Source: Saccharicrinis sp050296935
GTDB lineage: Bacteria > Bacteroidota > Bacteroidia > Bacteroidales > Marinilabiliaceae
Length of the DNA stretch: 64,000 nt
NCBI GenBank assembly: GCA_050296935.1
Contig: JBNKRV010000067.1
Coordinates: 1-64,000 of the forward strand
Direction of reading: 5' to 3'
A model generated the notes under the pieces. That model had not been told where the DNA came from. It searched no databases and saw only the letters and a program-made list of their open reading frames with translations. Shown piece by piece: positions 37,702 through 46,307 of this stretch. Numbering within the stretch: position 1 is the first letter of the stretch; every line of letters begins with the position of its first letter. The position numbers and the translations under genes were made by a program.

Positions 37702-40700
37702 CTATTTAAATGCCTTCTCTAATAAGCCGTCCCCGCTCATTTTTAATCTGTCGAAATAATCAGGAACCGGCTTGTTCATTAATTTATCAACGTACAATTT
37801 TGCAAGGTACTGACCAAGCATAAATCCTTGTCCACGTAACCCGATAAATAATCCATGATCTGGATCTAAAATCATTCGTGGCTCTACATAATAACCTGCC
37901 CAAATTGCCTGGAAACCAACCGATGAAAGTTCTGGTAACCAATCAACAAATACTTCTGATACGATTTCAAGAAAGTCTTTTGAGTTGATTTTTAGGTTTT
38001 TATCAGTTTCCATTGGCTCAATTGCAGGCGAAGCACAACCAATTATCTGGCCTGTTTCAGCCAATTGCTGACCATAAACAGCTGTAAATCCTTTGTAGTT
38101 TCTGCGGTCGATGATCATCGGCAAAGGAATTCCGTCAACTCCCATCATTGGCAACCTGCGAGTAATAAACGCCTGGTGTTTTACAGGGAAAATTCCGGTT
38201 TCTAATCCCATTTGCTTTGCAAACTTAGCTCCTTCCGGGCCCAGTGCGTTGATAAATATTTCAGTATGATATTCAATGTATTCTTTATCATGATTTTGTA
38301 CTAGTACTTTGTAAAGGTTTCCATCTTTTTGAGCATCAACCAGCTTACAATCTTCAAGTACTTCGCCACCATTTTTAATACCAATCATTCGAATCAAATC
38401 AACCACTTTGCCAGGTGTTGCCTGCCAGCAGTCTTTTGTTACCAAAGCTGATTTGTATTTGGTCAGATTTTGATTAATGTATGGTGAAATGTGTTTAGTA
38501 AATTCCTTTGGCTCAATCATGTATGCATTCGACCATGCCATAGAAGCTTCAAGTGCTTTGTACATGGTTTCATCGTGTGCAAAAGTTACATAGTTAATTG
38601 AATGGAAATCAATGTTTTGGACCTCTTGTAACTCTTTGAATATCTGGAGGTTTTCACCTGCGATATCAGAAAGTTCAGGTAAACTGAAGTTCGGACGACC
38701 ACCTGCAATATTTCTCCAGGACGCACCTCGTCCATAATTAATCAATACTGGTTTTTGTCCTTCTTCTGCCAGGTACCTGAACAATGCACTACCACCAATA
38801 CCTCCACCAGCTACTAATGATTGAACTTTAACCACTTTGGGTCCACCGTTTTTAGTGGCAACAATCACTTTTTCGTTGGTGCCTGTTGGATAAGTTTCAC
38901 CCATTGCAACCTGATTCGATAATGGTCCACGTGGTGTTGCATCTCCAACCAATGAAATTTGGTGTGGACGAAGTGCCTGGTTCAATCTCTTGATACATCG
39001 TTTACCTCGGCATGCTCCCATTCCTAAACGAGTAGTGTGTTTTACTTCATCTACCGAAATAAATTTTCTATCGCCAACCACCTCAAGAATTTCGTCCATC
39101 TTTACGTCATCGCAATGGCAAACGTAGCTTTCAGATTCTACAGTTTCGTTAAAATCTTTTAATTCAACTGGTTCCGGGTATCTGTCTTTTGCAATAAACC
39201 CACGAACATTCATTAGTTCTACACCTGAAATAGTCAATGATTTAACCCTTGCAACATTTGTTTTGTTAGGTTTTTTCATTACTCTTTCCACGATTCCTTC
39301 GCCAAGTTTTTTACCATTGTTATCAACAAGGAATACTTCTGCTTTTTCATCAACATGATACTCGATTGGTAAGAATAACCAGTCCTTTTTCATGCTGTAA
39401 CCAAAGATGGCCAAGCCTGGACATTGGTAAACGCAATCCATACAACCAACGCACTTTTCAAAATTAATTCTTGGAACTGTGCTGGTTGATGTTTTTGTAA
39501 TAGCTCCGTGAGGGCAGGAGAACTCACATGGGTTGCAGGCAAAACCATATAAACAGTCGATTAAAACGAATGGTTTATCTTGTTGCCTTTCGGTTGTTGG
39601 TTTTGCTGCCTCTTCAATCACCCTTGTTGGATGTTGTTGAGAATCAATGTATTCTTTGGAAGTAACTAAATATTCATCGTAATTGTATGGCTTTTGCATT
39701 TCCTCAAGAATTTCAAAGGCAACCTGCTTGCCGCGAACAACAGCGCTAGTGCCTTCTCCAATTCTGATTGCATCACCGGCACCGTAAACATGACGGCCGA
39801 AAATTTCTTTTCCTTTAATTAATAATTGATCATCAGGAACTAAACCTGTACAAATATTAATAGCATCAATCCCTGTAATGATTTTTTCTTTACCTGGGAT
39901 TGGTTTAAAGTCCTCGCATTCAGCTACAACTGCTCCGATAATTCCTGTATGATCTTCGTTCGGAATGGCTTTTAGTAAAATGTGAGATAAGATAATTGGA
40001 ATTCCTAATCTGCGAACTCGGTTTGCCTGAACAGGGAAGCCGCCTTCATGTGGCAATGCTTCAATAACTGCTTTTACATTTGCACCTGCCTGCATTAACT
40101 GGTAAGATGTAAGGTAACCAATGTTTCCTGCACCTACTGTTAATACATTTTTGCCTAGTAAAGTGAACTCGTTGTTCATCATTTTCTGAACTACAGCAGC
40201 TGTGTAAACTCCTGGTAGATCATCGTTTTCAAATGGTGGTAAAAATGGAACTGCGCCGGTTGCAATTACAAGATGCTCAGTATCAACGTAATAAATCTCA
40301 TCAGTTAGAATGTTCTTAACTGCCAATCTTTTGCCTTCAAGGATATCCCAAACTGTTGAGTTAAGGAAAATTCCATCAAGGCTTTCACCAGCCAAGGTAT
40401 TAGCGATGTCAAATCCCCGCATACCACCAAATTTCTTTTCTTTTTCAAAGAAGAAGAACTGGTGTGTTTGCATTAGAAACTGTCCGCCAATTTTATCATT
40501 ATTATCAATAACAATGTTATCAATGCCGTTTTTGTTTAATTCTTCGCGTGTAGCCAAACCTGCAGGACCAGCACCAATAATAGCCACTTGTGTTTTGTAA
40601 ACATTTACCGAAGGCTTGCCTTGGTAGGTTGAAACACTTGGGGTGTAATCTTTTGGAACTTCATTGACCTCTTTTATATCATCAACCTTGGTGATACAAA

Positions 40701-40935
40701 TACGTTTTAATTGTCCGTCGACCAGCATTTCGCATGCACCACATTTGCCAATTCCGCATTCAAGACTCCTGTTTCTATCCCTTAAACTATGGCTATGCAC
40801 CGGATAACCCGCCTGGTGAAGAGCAGCAGCAATGGTAAAGCCTTTTTCTCCTTCTACTTTATTGCCTTCATACAAAAACTCAACCTTTTCTTTTTGTTTG
40901 ATATCTAGTATCGGATGTTCTGTTATCTTATACAT
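37702..40935 (-). CDS. Single-chain multi-cofactor amine/imino-acid dehydrogenase (HcnABC/LhpBEF-like fusion)
   Basis: I start it at ATG 40933-40935 (MYKITEHPILD…, 1077 residues); the open frame extends to 41100 but that part looks untranslated. In order: a plant-type 2Fe-2S domain (about 15-95, ECGIGKCGACEM … C); an FAD/NAD(P) oxidoreductase (about 112-440, two GxGxxG sites, IIGAGPAGLAT and TVGAGNIGY); a 2[4Fe-4S] ferredoxin insert (about 462-515, CNPCEFSCP and CVGCMDCVYQCP); a BFD-like 2Fe-2S domain (about 605-655, CHCDD … CRGKRC); and a DAO-type FAD domain (about 700-1077, VAGGGIGGSAL). The same parts are separate subunits in hydrogen cyanide synthase and in D-hydroxyproline dehydrogenase. 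Oxidation of a proline-related or N-methyl amino acid is inferred; the divergent neighbour is proline dehydrogenase. Confidence 0.88.
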   Translation of the reverse strand: MYKITEHPILDIKQKEKVEFLYEGNKVEGEKGFTIAAALHQAGYPVHSHSLRDRNRSLECGIGKCGACEMLVDGQLKRICITKVDDIKEVNEVPKDYTPSVSTYQGKPSVNVYKTQVAIIGAGPAGLATREELNKNGIDNIVIDNNDKIGGQFLMQTHQFFFFEKEKKFGGMRGFDIANTLAGESLDGIFLNSTVWDILEGKRLAVKNILTDEIYYVDTEHLVIATGAVPFLPPFENDDLPGVYTAAVVQKMMNNEFTLLGKNVLTVGAGNIGYLTSYQLMQAGANVKAVIEALPHEGGFPVQANRVRRLGIPIILSHILLKAIPNEDHTGIIGAVVAECEDFKPIPGKEKIITGIDAINICTGLVPDDQLLIKGKEIFGRHVYGAGDAIRIGEGTSAVVRGKQVAFEILEEMQKPYNYDEYLVTSKEYIDSQQHPTRVIEEAAKPTTERQQDKPFVLIDCLYGFACNPCEFSCPHGAITKTSTSTVPRINFEKCVGCMDCVYQCPGLAIFGYSMKKDWLFLPIEYHVDEKAEVFLVDNNGKKLGEGIVERVMKKPNKTNVARVKSLTISGVELMNVRGFIAKDRYPEPVELKDFNETVESESYVCHCDDVKMDEILEVVGDRKFISVDEVKHTTRLGMGACRGKRCIKRLNQALRPHQISLVGDATPRGPLSNQVAMGETYPTGTNEKVIVATKNGGPKVVKVQSLVAGGGIGGSALFRYLAEEGQKPVLINYGRGASWRNIAGGRPNFSLPELSDIAGENLQIFKELQEVQNIDFHSINYVTFAHDETMYKALEASMAWSNAYMIEPKEFTKHISPYINQNLTKYKSALVTKDCWQATPGKVVDLIRMIGIKNGGEVLEDCKLVDAQKDGNLYKVLVQNHDKEYIEYHTEIFINALGPEGAKFAKQMGLETGIFPVKHQAFITRRLPMMGVDGIPLPMIIDRRNYKGFTAVYGQQLAETGQIIGCASPAIEPMETDKNLKINSKDFLEIVSEVFVDWLPELSSVGFQAIWAGYYVEPRMILDPDHGLFIGLRGQGFMLGQYLAKLYVDKLMNKPVPDYFDRLKMSGDGLLEKAFK

Positions 40936-41346
40936 ATTCTCAAAAAAATAAAAAATACTACACTTATTTATTTTGCGGTGCCTTGCCAAATCGATTGAAA
41001 AACAGGAGTTTATTTGCTGTTTTAAAACGAAAACACCCCCCTTTTTTATCGCAATGTAAAAGTAAGGAGGAACAATGTTTTTTTTAATGACCTTTATCAC
41101 CTGAAAAAATGATTTTACGCAGTTTTAATCTTTTTTGCTCTATAAATATGTTAACATATTACATGCGCTTTATTTTTTTGCATATGATGCAAATACTATT
41201 GTTCGGAAGGGTTTTAATAGCGTTAAATAGTTGCCAGAGGTCAGCTGTTTTGTTATATCCCACATAACAATCTTACTATGTAAAAAGTCATAAATTAAGT
41301 TATTTAGATATTTTAATTTAGCGGCCTTAATTTAATAATTTGAGAT
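40936..41346. other. Divergent promoter region
   Basis: 411 bp between the divergent starts of the multi-cofactor dehydrogenase and proline dehydrogenase. It is AT-rich and contains no gene I can support; both promoters must lie here, but I cannot fix boxes with confidence. Confidence 0.5.
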
Positions 41347-42258
41347 ATGATTAATAAACTAATTGCATCGTTATTACCATACATGCCAAAGAAACTCATC
41401 TGGGTTTTTTCTAAAAGATACATTGCTGGAGAAACTATTGAGGATGCGATTGCCGCATCTAAAGAACATAATGCTAAAGGCATGATGGTCACAATAGACA
41501 TCTTAGGAGAATTTATCAAAACATTAGATGAAGCTGAGAAAAACAGAGATGAGTATCTTGAGCTAATCGATCGAATTGAGAAAGAGAACATTGATGGAAA
41601 CTATTCTGTAAAGCCAACAATGTTTGGTTTGTTGTTAGACAAAGAGGTTTGTTATCAGTACATTAGAGCGATTGTTGAAAAAGCTGCTTCTTATAATAAC
41701 TTTATAAGAATAGACATGGAAGATTCACCTTGTACCACAATTACTATTGAGTTGTACAGGAAAATTAAAGCAGAATTTCCTAAAAATGTTGGTTTGGTTG
41801 TGCAGGCTTATTTGAAAAGAACCTTACAGGATTTAAATGATATGATGGATATGCATTCTGATGAAAATCCATTAAACTATCGGTTGTGTAAAGGTATTTA
41901 TGCGGAGCCAGAGGAAATTGCTTACAAAAAATATGATGAAATCAATGAGCATTTTCTGGAAGATTTAGAATTTATGTTTAAGAATGGGGTTTATCCGGGA
42001 ATTGCAACACATGATAAGCCATTGGTGAATGGTGCTTACGAATTACTTGAGAAATACAAAGTGCCTAAAGAAATGTATGAATTTCAGATGTTATATGGGG
42101 TAACTCCCGAATTAAGACAGAGTATTCTTGATAAAGGCCATAGACTGCGTGTTTACGTTCCATACGGCAAACAATGGTTTGGATACTCAACCAGAAGGCT
42201 GAAGGAGAACCCTAAAATGGCTTCGCATATTATAAAAGCCTTGTTTGTAAGAGGCTAG
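41347..42258 (+). CDS. Proline dehydrogenase (monofunctional PRODH)
   Basis: 303 residues, the usual length of short monofunctional PRODH. The beta8/alpha8 barrel signatures are visible: FIRIDMEDSP (about 118-127), RLCKGIYAEPEEIAY (about 182-196), GIATHDKPLV, EFQMLYGV, and the C-terminal YGKQWFGYSTRRLKENP whose Arg pair binds the proline carboxylate. It oxidises L-proline to pyrroline-5-carboxylate with FAD and passes electrons to quinone. No P5C dehydrogenase gene is in the window. It is divergent from a dehydrogenase that may act on related substrates, and it is followed by a tRNA that, by coincidence or not, is specific for proline. Confidence 0.95.
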   Translation: MINKLIASLLPYMPKKLIWVFSKRYIAGETIEDAIAASKEHNAKGMMVTIDILGEFIKTLDEAEKNRDEYLELIDRIEKENIDGNYSVKPTMFGLLLDKEVCYQYIRAIVEKAASYNNFIRIDMEDSPCTTITIELYRKIKAEFPKNVGLVVQAYLKRTLQDLNDMMDMHSDENPLNYRLCKGIYAEPEEIAYKKYDEINEHFLEDLEFMFKNGVYPGIATHDKPLVNGAYELLEKYKVPKEMYEFQMLYGVTPELRQSILDKGHRLRVYVPYGKQWFGYSTRRLKENPKMASHIIKALFVRG

Positions 42259-42324
42259 AAATATAAAAATATTAAGAGTGCTACTTGGCTAATTAAAAGC
42301 AAAGTTGTACTTTTGCAGCCAGTT

Positions 42325-42398
42325 CGGGGTGTGGCGCAGTTGGCTAGCGTACTTGCATGGGGTGCAAGGGGTCGGAAGTTCGAGTCTTCTCACCCCGA
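42325..42398 (+). tRNA. tRNA-Pro (anticodon GGG)
   Basis: A 74-nt cloverleaf: the acceptor CGGGGTG pairs with CACCCCG, discriminator A; the D arm is GCGCAGTTGGCTAGCGT. The anticodon stem CTTGC/GCAAG holds the loop ATGGGGT, giving anticodon GGG. The T arm contains GTTCGAGTC. CCA is not encoded. It reads proline codons CCC and CCU. Confidence 0.95.
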
Positions 42399-42405
42399 CA
42401 AAGAG

Positions 42406-42441
42406 AAGGGCTTGGTAAACAGTGGTTTATTGAGCCCTTTT
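42406..42441 (+). terminator. tRNA-Pro terminator
   Basis: AAGGGCT (42406-42412) pairs with AGCCCTT (42433-42439), followed by a short T-run. It starts 8 bp after the tRNA. Confidence 0.65.
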
Positions 42442-42463
42442 GATTTAACAGTAAATATAATTA

Positions 42464-42853
42464 ATGGACGACAATCTTGAATATTGCCTTTTACTTAGAA
42501 ATACCGGACTAACATCAGAGCAAATTAAATTGATATTAGCTGAACAAAAATTAACAGGGCCCGATTTACATTATCTACTGGTCGTTTCTGATGCAATTTA
42601 TATAGAGCAGTTAATCGCCAAGAAAAACGAAAAATCTGAAAAAGTAAAACCCCGATTATTTTTCAAGACGATAATTCTGTTTATCTCATTATTTTTCTTG
42701 CTGAATGTATTTTTTGGAGCTGCAAGAGTAAGTCTTATTCTACTAATACTATTTTGGGCTGCTTTACGATCAACTGCAATTTTAAGTAATGGAAAGAAAA
42801 GGCAAACATCGAATTCGAGGTTTAATAAGTGGAGAAATAATTGGCAAACATAG
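42464..42853 (+). CDS. Small membrane protein of unknown function
   Basis: 129 residues. The N-terminal half (1-65) is a soluble helical segment (LLRNTGLTSEQIKLILAEQ …), followed by two close hydrophobic segments (about 69-90 and 92-108) and a basic tail (GKKRQTSNSRFNKWRNNW). I do not recognise a family. It begins 22 bp after the tRNA terminator and is convergent with the AHSA1 gene. ATG at 42464 is the only good start. Confidence 0.65.
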   Translation: MDDNLEYCLLLRNTGLTSEQIKLILAEQKLTGPDLHYLLVVSDAIYIEQLIAKKNEKSEKVKPRLFFKTIILFISLFFLLNVFFGAARVSLILLILFWAALRSTAILSNGKKRQTSNSRFNKWRNNWQT

Positions 42854-42913
42854 TTTGTTTTATACTGCCTCCTGCTTTTGTATAAGCCTTGAGCCTAACC
42901 AGGCCAATCCTTT

Positions 42914-42950
42914 AACCTGATTCAAAAAGACATCTTGTAACTATCAGGTT
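42914..42950. terminator. Weak inverted repeat between convergent genes
   Basis: AACCTGAT (42914-42921) pairs with ATCAGGTT (42943-42950) over a 21-nt loop, between the convergent ends at 42853 and 43038. It may be a bidirectional terminator; the stem is short and the loop long. Confidence 0.3.
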
Positions 42951-43037
42951 TACACTTGGTACAATGTTAAAGCAATTGATATATTGCGCGATGCACTTTG
43001 AGTCCTAAAACCTGATAAATCTTCCTTACTTTTTAAA

Positions 43038-43484
43038 TTATTTACCTAAAATTTTCTTCATTGTCGGAATCACCATTTCCCATCCTTGCTCCGATTCCTC
43101 AAATCTTTTCTCTGCATTATCTGCATCTTTAAAATCTCCTTGCGTGATGATAAGCAGGCATCCTTTCTCTTCAGGAATGATTTCGTAAGTTAGATTCACA
43201 TAATTTCTTGGTATATCTTCAATTCCCATGTTGGGATCAAACATTGAAAAGGTTACTTTTTCACCTTCTTCATATTCCAGAACTTTGCCTTTTACATAAA
43301 CAACGTCCTTTCCGTCTTCTGTTTTTCCTTTCCAGTTAACAGAACTGCCAATTTTCCAGTCAGAAACCACTTCGCAGCCGAACATGTATTGTCTGGTCAT
43401 TTCGGGGTTAACTAATAAGTTCCACACTTTAGCTGTTTTAGCTTTAAACTCTACTTTTCTTGTAATAATCATTGATTTACTCAT
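43038..43484 (-). CDS. AHSA1/SRPBCC-family protein
   Basis: 148 residues with the START/Bet v1-like pattern: a first strand (IITRKVEFKAKTAKVWNLLVNPE), GSSVNWKGKTEDG, the GKVLEYEEGEKVTFSMFD strand-turn-strand, a central beta-sheet, and the long C-terminal helix (GWEMVIPTMKKILG). The family binds small hydrophobic ligands in a cavity; the ligand here is unknown. It lies 47 bp downstream of an AraC-type regulator, so the two probably form an operon, a frequent pairing. Confidence 0.85.
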   Translation of the reverse strand: MSKSMIITRKVEFKAKTAKVWNLLVNPEMTRQYMFGCEVVSDWKIGSSVNWKGKTEDGKDVVYVKGKVLEYEEGEKVTFSMFDPNMGIEDIPRNYVNLTYEIIPEEKGCLLIITQGDFKDADNAEKRFEESEQGWEMVIPTMKKILGK

Positions 43485-43531
43485 CTTTTGTTGAATTTAA
43501 ATTACAAGGACAAAGATGCAGCTTCGTGATT

Positions 43532-44431
43532 TTATTTGATTGTATAATCGGGATTTTCTCTTACAGTATTGGGAGTGATTCCAAATTCTTTTTTAAAAGC
43601 ATTAGAGAAATGCTGGGGCGAGCTGTAACCTGATTCATAAGCTATCTCTTTTGCCGATTTGTCTGTTCCTAATAGCAGTTTCTTAGCCAGGTTCATTCTG
43701 TTTGTATGAATGTACCCAAAAACAGTTGTTCCAAAAAGCTCCTTAAATCCTTTTTTTAATTTGTATTCGTTAATACCAATTAAATTGGATAATTCAGCAA
43801 TGGTTGGCGGATCTTCTATTCTGGAAGTGAGTAATTCTTTGGCATCAATCAGCTTGCTTTTGTCTTTCTTGCTTTTAATAAAGAGGTGCTTTTCTTGCTG
43901 GTCATAAAGGTCTGCTTGCAAAACAAGCAATTCAATACTTTTCGAAAGTAAAAACAAATTCCTTAATTTCTGCTTATATGGGCAATCCAGAATTTCCTGA
44001 ATAACTTGTTGAATTTTAATATTATTGGTTTTCCATTGATTGGATAAGATGGTGTTTTTTTTGCTCAATACCTTATCGACAAACCTTTTCAGTGGCTCAT
44101 TTCCGTTTTGGACAATTTCAATAAAATAATTCGTTGTAAAATTAACACCAAAGGTTTCAATTCTTTTGCTTTTGTTTTCAACTTCAATATCAAGTCCATC
44201 AGTATACATAATGTTATTGTGATGCCCCGAAAGCTCGAACGATTGCCCCAACTGACTATAGTTAAAGCGATAACTTCCCCGAAGCCCAAAATGCAGCCTT
44301 ACAAATTCAGAATCGTTTTCGAAAGTAGTTTTTCCAAAGGATTTATAATCAAGTATATTATGAGAAATGAAAATTTTATCTAATTCCCACGATTTGGATG
44401 TTCTGTTTTCAACGATATTGTTTTTATGCAT
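43532..44431 (-). CDS. AraC-family transcriptional regulator
   Basis: 299 residues. The C-terminal 100 residues hold the two helix-turn-helix units of the AraC family (TIAELSNLIGINEYKLKKGF, then SAKEIAYESGYSSPQHFSNA ahead of FKKEFGITPNTVREN). The N-terminal 190 residues form an unassigned sensing domain. It probably controls itself and the downstream AHSA1 gene. Confidence 0.92.
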   Translation of the reverse strand: MHKNNIVENRTSKSWELDKIFISHNILDYKSFGKTTFENDSEFVRLHFGLRGSYRFNYSQLGQSFELSGHHNNIMYTDGLDIEVENKSKRIETFGVNFTTNYFIEIVQNGNEPLKRFVDKVLSKKNTILSNQWKTNNIKIQQVIQEILDCPYKQKLRNLFLLSKSIELLVLQADLYDQQEKHLFIKSKKDKSKLIDAKELLTSRIEDPPTIAELSNLIGINEYKLKKGFKELFGTTVFGYIHTNRMNLAKKLLLGTDKSAKEIAYESGYSSPQHFSNAFKKEFGITPNTVRENPDYTIK

Positions 44432-44596
44432 TTGTTATTTTGCTAGAACTGCCTTTGGTAAATTTTGAGGAGCAAAAGTAATAAACTTTTATTTTGTGAT
44501 TAGCTAATAATTTGTTGCTGTTTAATCTGTAACTCAATGGAGTAAATCATCCAATAGATTCTATAGCTATTCGCTTTACAATTTTCCACTATGTTT

Positions 44597-44974
44597 TCAG
44601 CCAAACAAGCTATAAAAAAGAATGACAAGTACAATTGATGTTACAACTACATATATCCAATCTTTTTTAATAAAAAAGTCGACTAACGATAAGAGGACTC
44701 TCATCACAGGTGTGGCAATTAGAATAAGAAGACCAAACTGAATAATGGCCCTGCTTTTGAGCACAAATGCTTTCTGAATAATTGCAAGTGCGTTTCGCAG
44801 CCCTGGTGGTTCACTATTGAATGTATCGTAGGAGAAAACAATATCGGGATGTTGTATAAAGAAAAGGACGCCTCCAATAATTGTGACTGCAGCAGCAGTT
44901 AAAACACCACTGCGCAACAGTTTGCTGACAAGTAGCCTTAAATCATGATCAATATTATTATTCTTTTCATCCAT
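44597..44974 (-). CDS. DUF1634 membrane protein
   Basis: 125 residues with three hydrophobic segments (about 22-42, 72-95, 105-123). LLRSGVLTAAAVTIIGGVLF and FGLLILIATPVMRVLLSL match the DUF1634 pattern. This family is very often encoded directly after a TauE/SafE exporter, as here, with 10 bp between them. It is probably an accessory subunit; its exact role is unknown. Confidence 0.85.
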   Translation of the reverse strand: MDEKNNNIDHDLRLLVSKLLRSGVLTAAAVTIIGGVLFFIQHPDIVFSYDTFNSEPPGLRNALAIIQKAFVLKSRAIIQFGLLILIATPVMRVLLSLVDFFIKKDWIYVVVTSIVLVILFYSLFG

Positions 44975-44984
44975 ATTTTAACTT

Positions 44985-45830
44985 CTATTTTGCGGGATAA
45001 AGTCCGCTATGAATCATTTCAAGTGCCAGCAGGGAGATAACAATGGCAAAAATAATGCGCAATGTTTTTGTTTTTGATTTCATCAGTGTTTTAGCCCCAA
45101 TAAGCGAACCTGCAAGTACGCCCAGTACAACCGGCATAGAAAGTACCGGATCGATGTACCCTCTGGTAAGATACACTCCTGCACTTGCAGCGGCAGTAAC
45201 GCCAATCATAAAATTGCTGGTGGCAGTAGATACTTTAAAAGGCAATTTCATAATCGAGTCCATTGCAATTACCTTAAACGCCCCTGAGCCTATTCCCAAG
45301 AGACCAGACAAGATACCTGCCAGTGCCATCATAAGATAACCCCATACAATGTTATGAGCTTCGTAAGCAACTTTCCCCTTATCTGATTGATAATCACCTT
45401 TAAGTTGAAGTCTGTGTGCAAGTTTGCTTGTTTTTTTGTCAGGTCTCTTCGTAGGCAATATTTCTTCTTTCCTATTTCGGAATGAAATAACGCCTGAATA
45501 CAACAAAACCATTCCAAAAAGAATCATTAACGAATAGGTGGGAAGTATTACTGCCAGGGCTGCACCACCAATTGCACCAATAGTTGTAGCTGTTTCAAGG
45601 AACATTCCAATTTTAATGTTTGTGATTCCCTCTTTTACGTAGGTCGCAGCGGCGCCCGAAGAGGTGGCAATTACTGCTATTAGTGATGTTCCTATAGCGT
45701 ACTTGATATCTGCGTTCATGCCAATAGTTAGTAATGGAACAATGATTACTCCACCCCCAAGCCCTGTTAATGAACCTAAAAAACCGGCAACAAATGCTCC
45801 TACAAATAATATGGCGATAAATATTCCCAT
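44985..45830 (-). CDS. TauE/SafE-family sulfite/organosulfur exporter
   Basis: 281 residues with about eight membrane segments. The two family repeats are visible: FLGSLTGLGGGVIIVPLLT (about 18-36) and LSGLLGIGSGAFKVIAMD in the second half, each followed by the typical IGTSLIAV or TSNFMIG helix. The family exports sulfite, sulfoacetate and related anions; the substrate here is not deducible. The start has a signal-anchor-like first helix. It forms an operon with DUF1634. Confidence 0.9.
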   Translation of the reverse strand: MGIFIAILFVGAFVAGFLGSLTGLGGGVIIVPLLTIGMNADIKYAIGTSLIAVIATSSGAAATYVKEGITNIKIGMFLETATTIGAIGGAALAVILPTYSLMILFGMVLLYSGVISFRNRKEEILPTKRPDKKTSKLAHRLQLKGDYQSDKGKVAYEAHNIVWGYLMMALAGILSGLLGIGSGAFKVIAMDSIMKLPFKVSTATSNFMIGVTAAASAGVYLTRGYIDPVLSMPVVLGVLAGSLIGAKTLMKSKTKTLRIIFAIVISLLALEMIHSGLYPAK

Positions 45831-46307
45831 TTACTATTTTTAAAGTTAGTTATAATCTGGGAATCTTACTAAGAGAATGCAGAAACAAGCTCGCCAAAAT
45901 TAAATAGAAAGTTTACTTAGAGCTTTGTAGGTCCCTGGGTTAGAACAGTATGCGTTTTTCTGTTGTTTTGAAAATCAATCAATTACAAGTTTTCTTTAAA
46001 GAGGAGCCAAATTCTTGCTAATGTTACCGGAATGGCAAGAAGACTTGCTAAATTCAATAGGTTGTTATCATAACAAAAGTTATGCGATTCTAAACTTATG
46101 GCATAGGTTAAATTGTAAACCTTGTAATTCGTCTATGTTGACCGGTTTTTCTTTTAAAGTCATATTTGGGTATTATAAAGAAGTATATATGTTATTCAAC
46201 ATCAATTTGTTGCTATTCATAAAATTTCAGGGCTATTTATATACATACTCCAAATAACGAATGCTAAATTTCGTTTTAAGAGACAAACCAAAAAAAATAA
46301 AAAAACT
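45831..46307. other. Gene-free region upstream of the repeat lipoprotein
   Basis: 477 bp between the divergent TauE/SafE and repeat-lipoprotein genes. A frame of 80 codons at 46015-46257 has no recognisable product, signal or family and looks like chance. No strong hairpin is visible. Confidence 0.5.

Noticed and set aside
37702..41100. Longer start of the dehydrogenase at 41100
   Set aside because: The added 55 residues have no similarity to a 2Fe-2S domain start and look like translated leader; MYKITEHPILD at 40935 fits the family better.
46015..46257. 80-codon plus-strand frame before the repeat lipoprotein
   Set aside because: No recognisable domain, signal or conserved neighbour; its composition resembles the AT-rich intergenic DNA.
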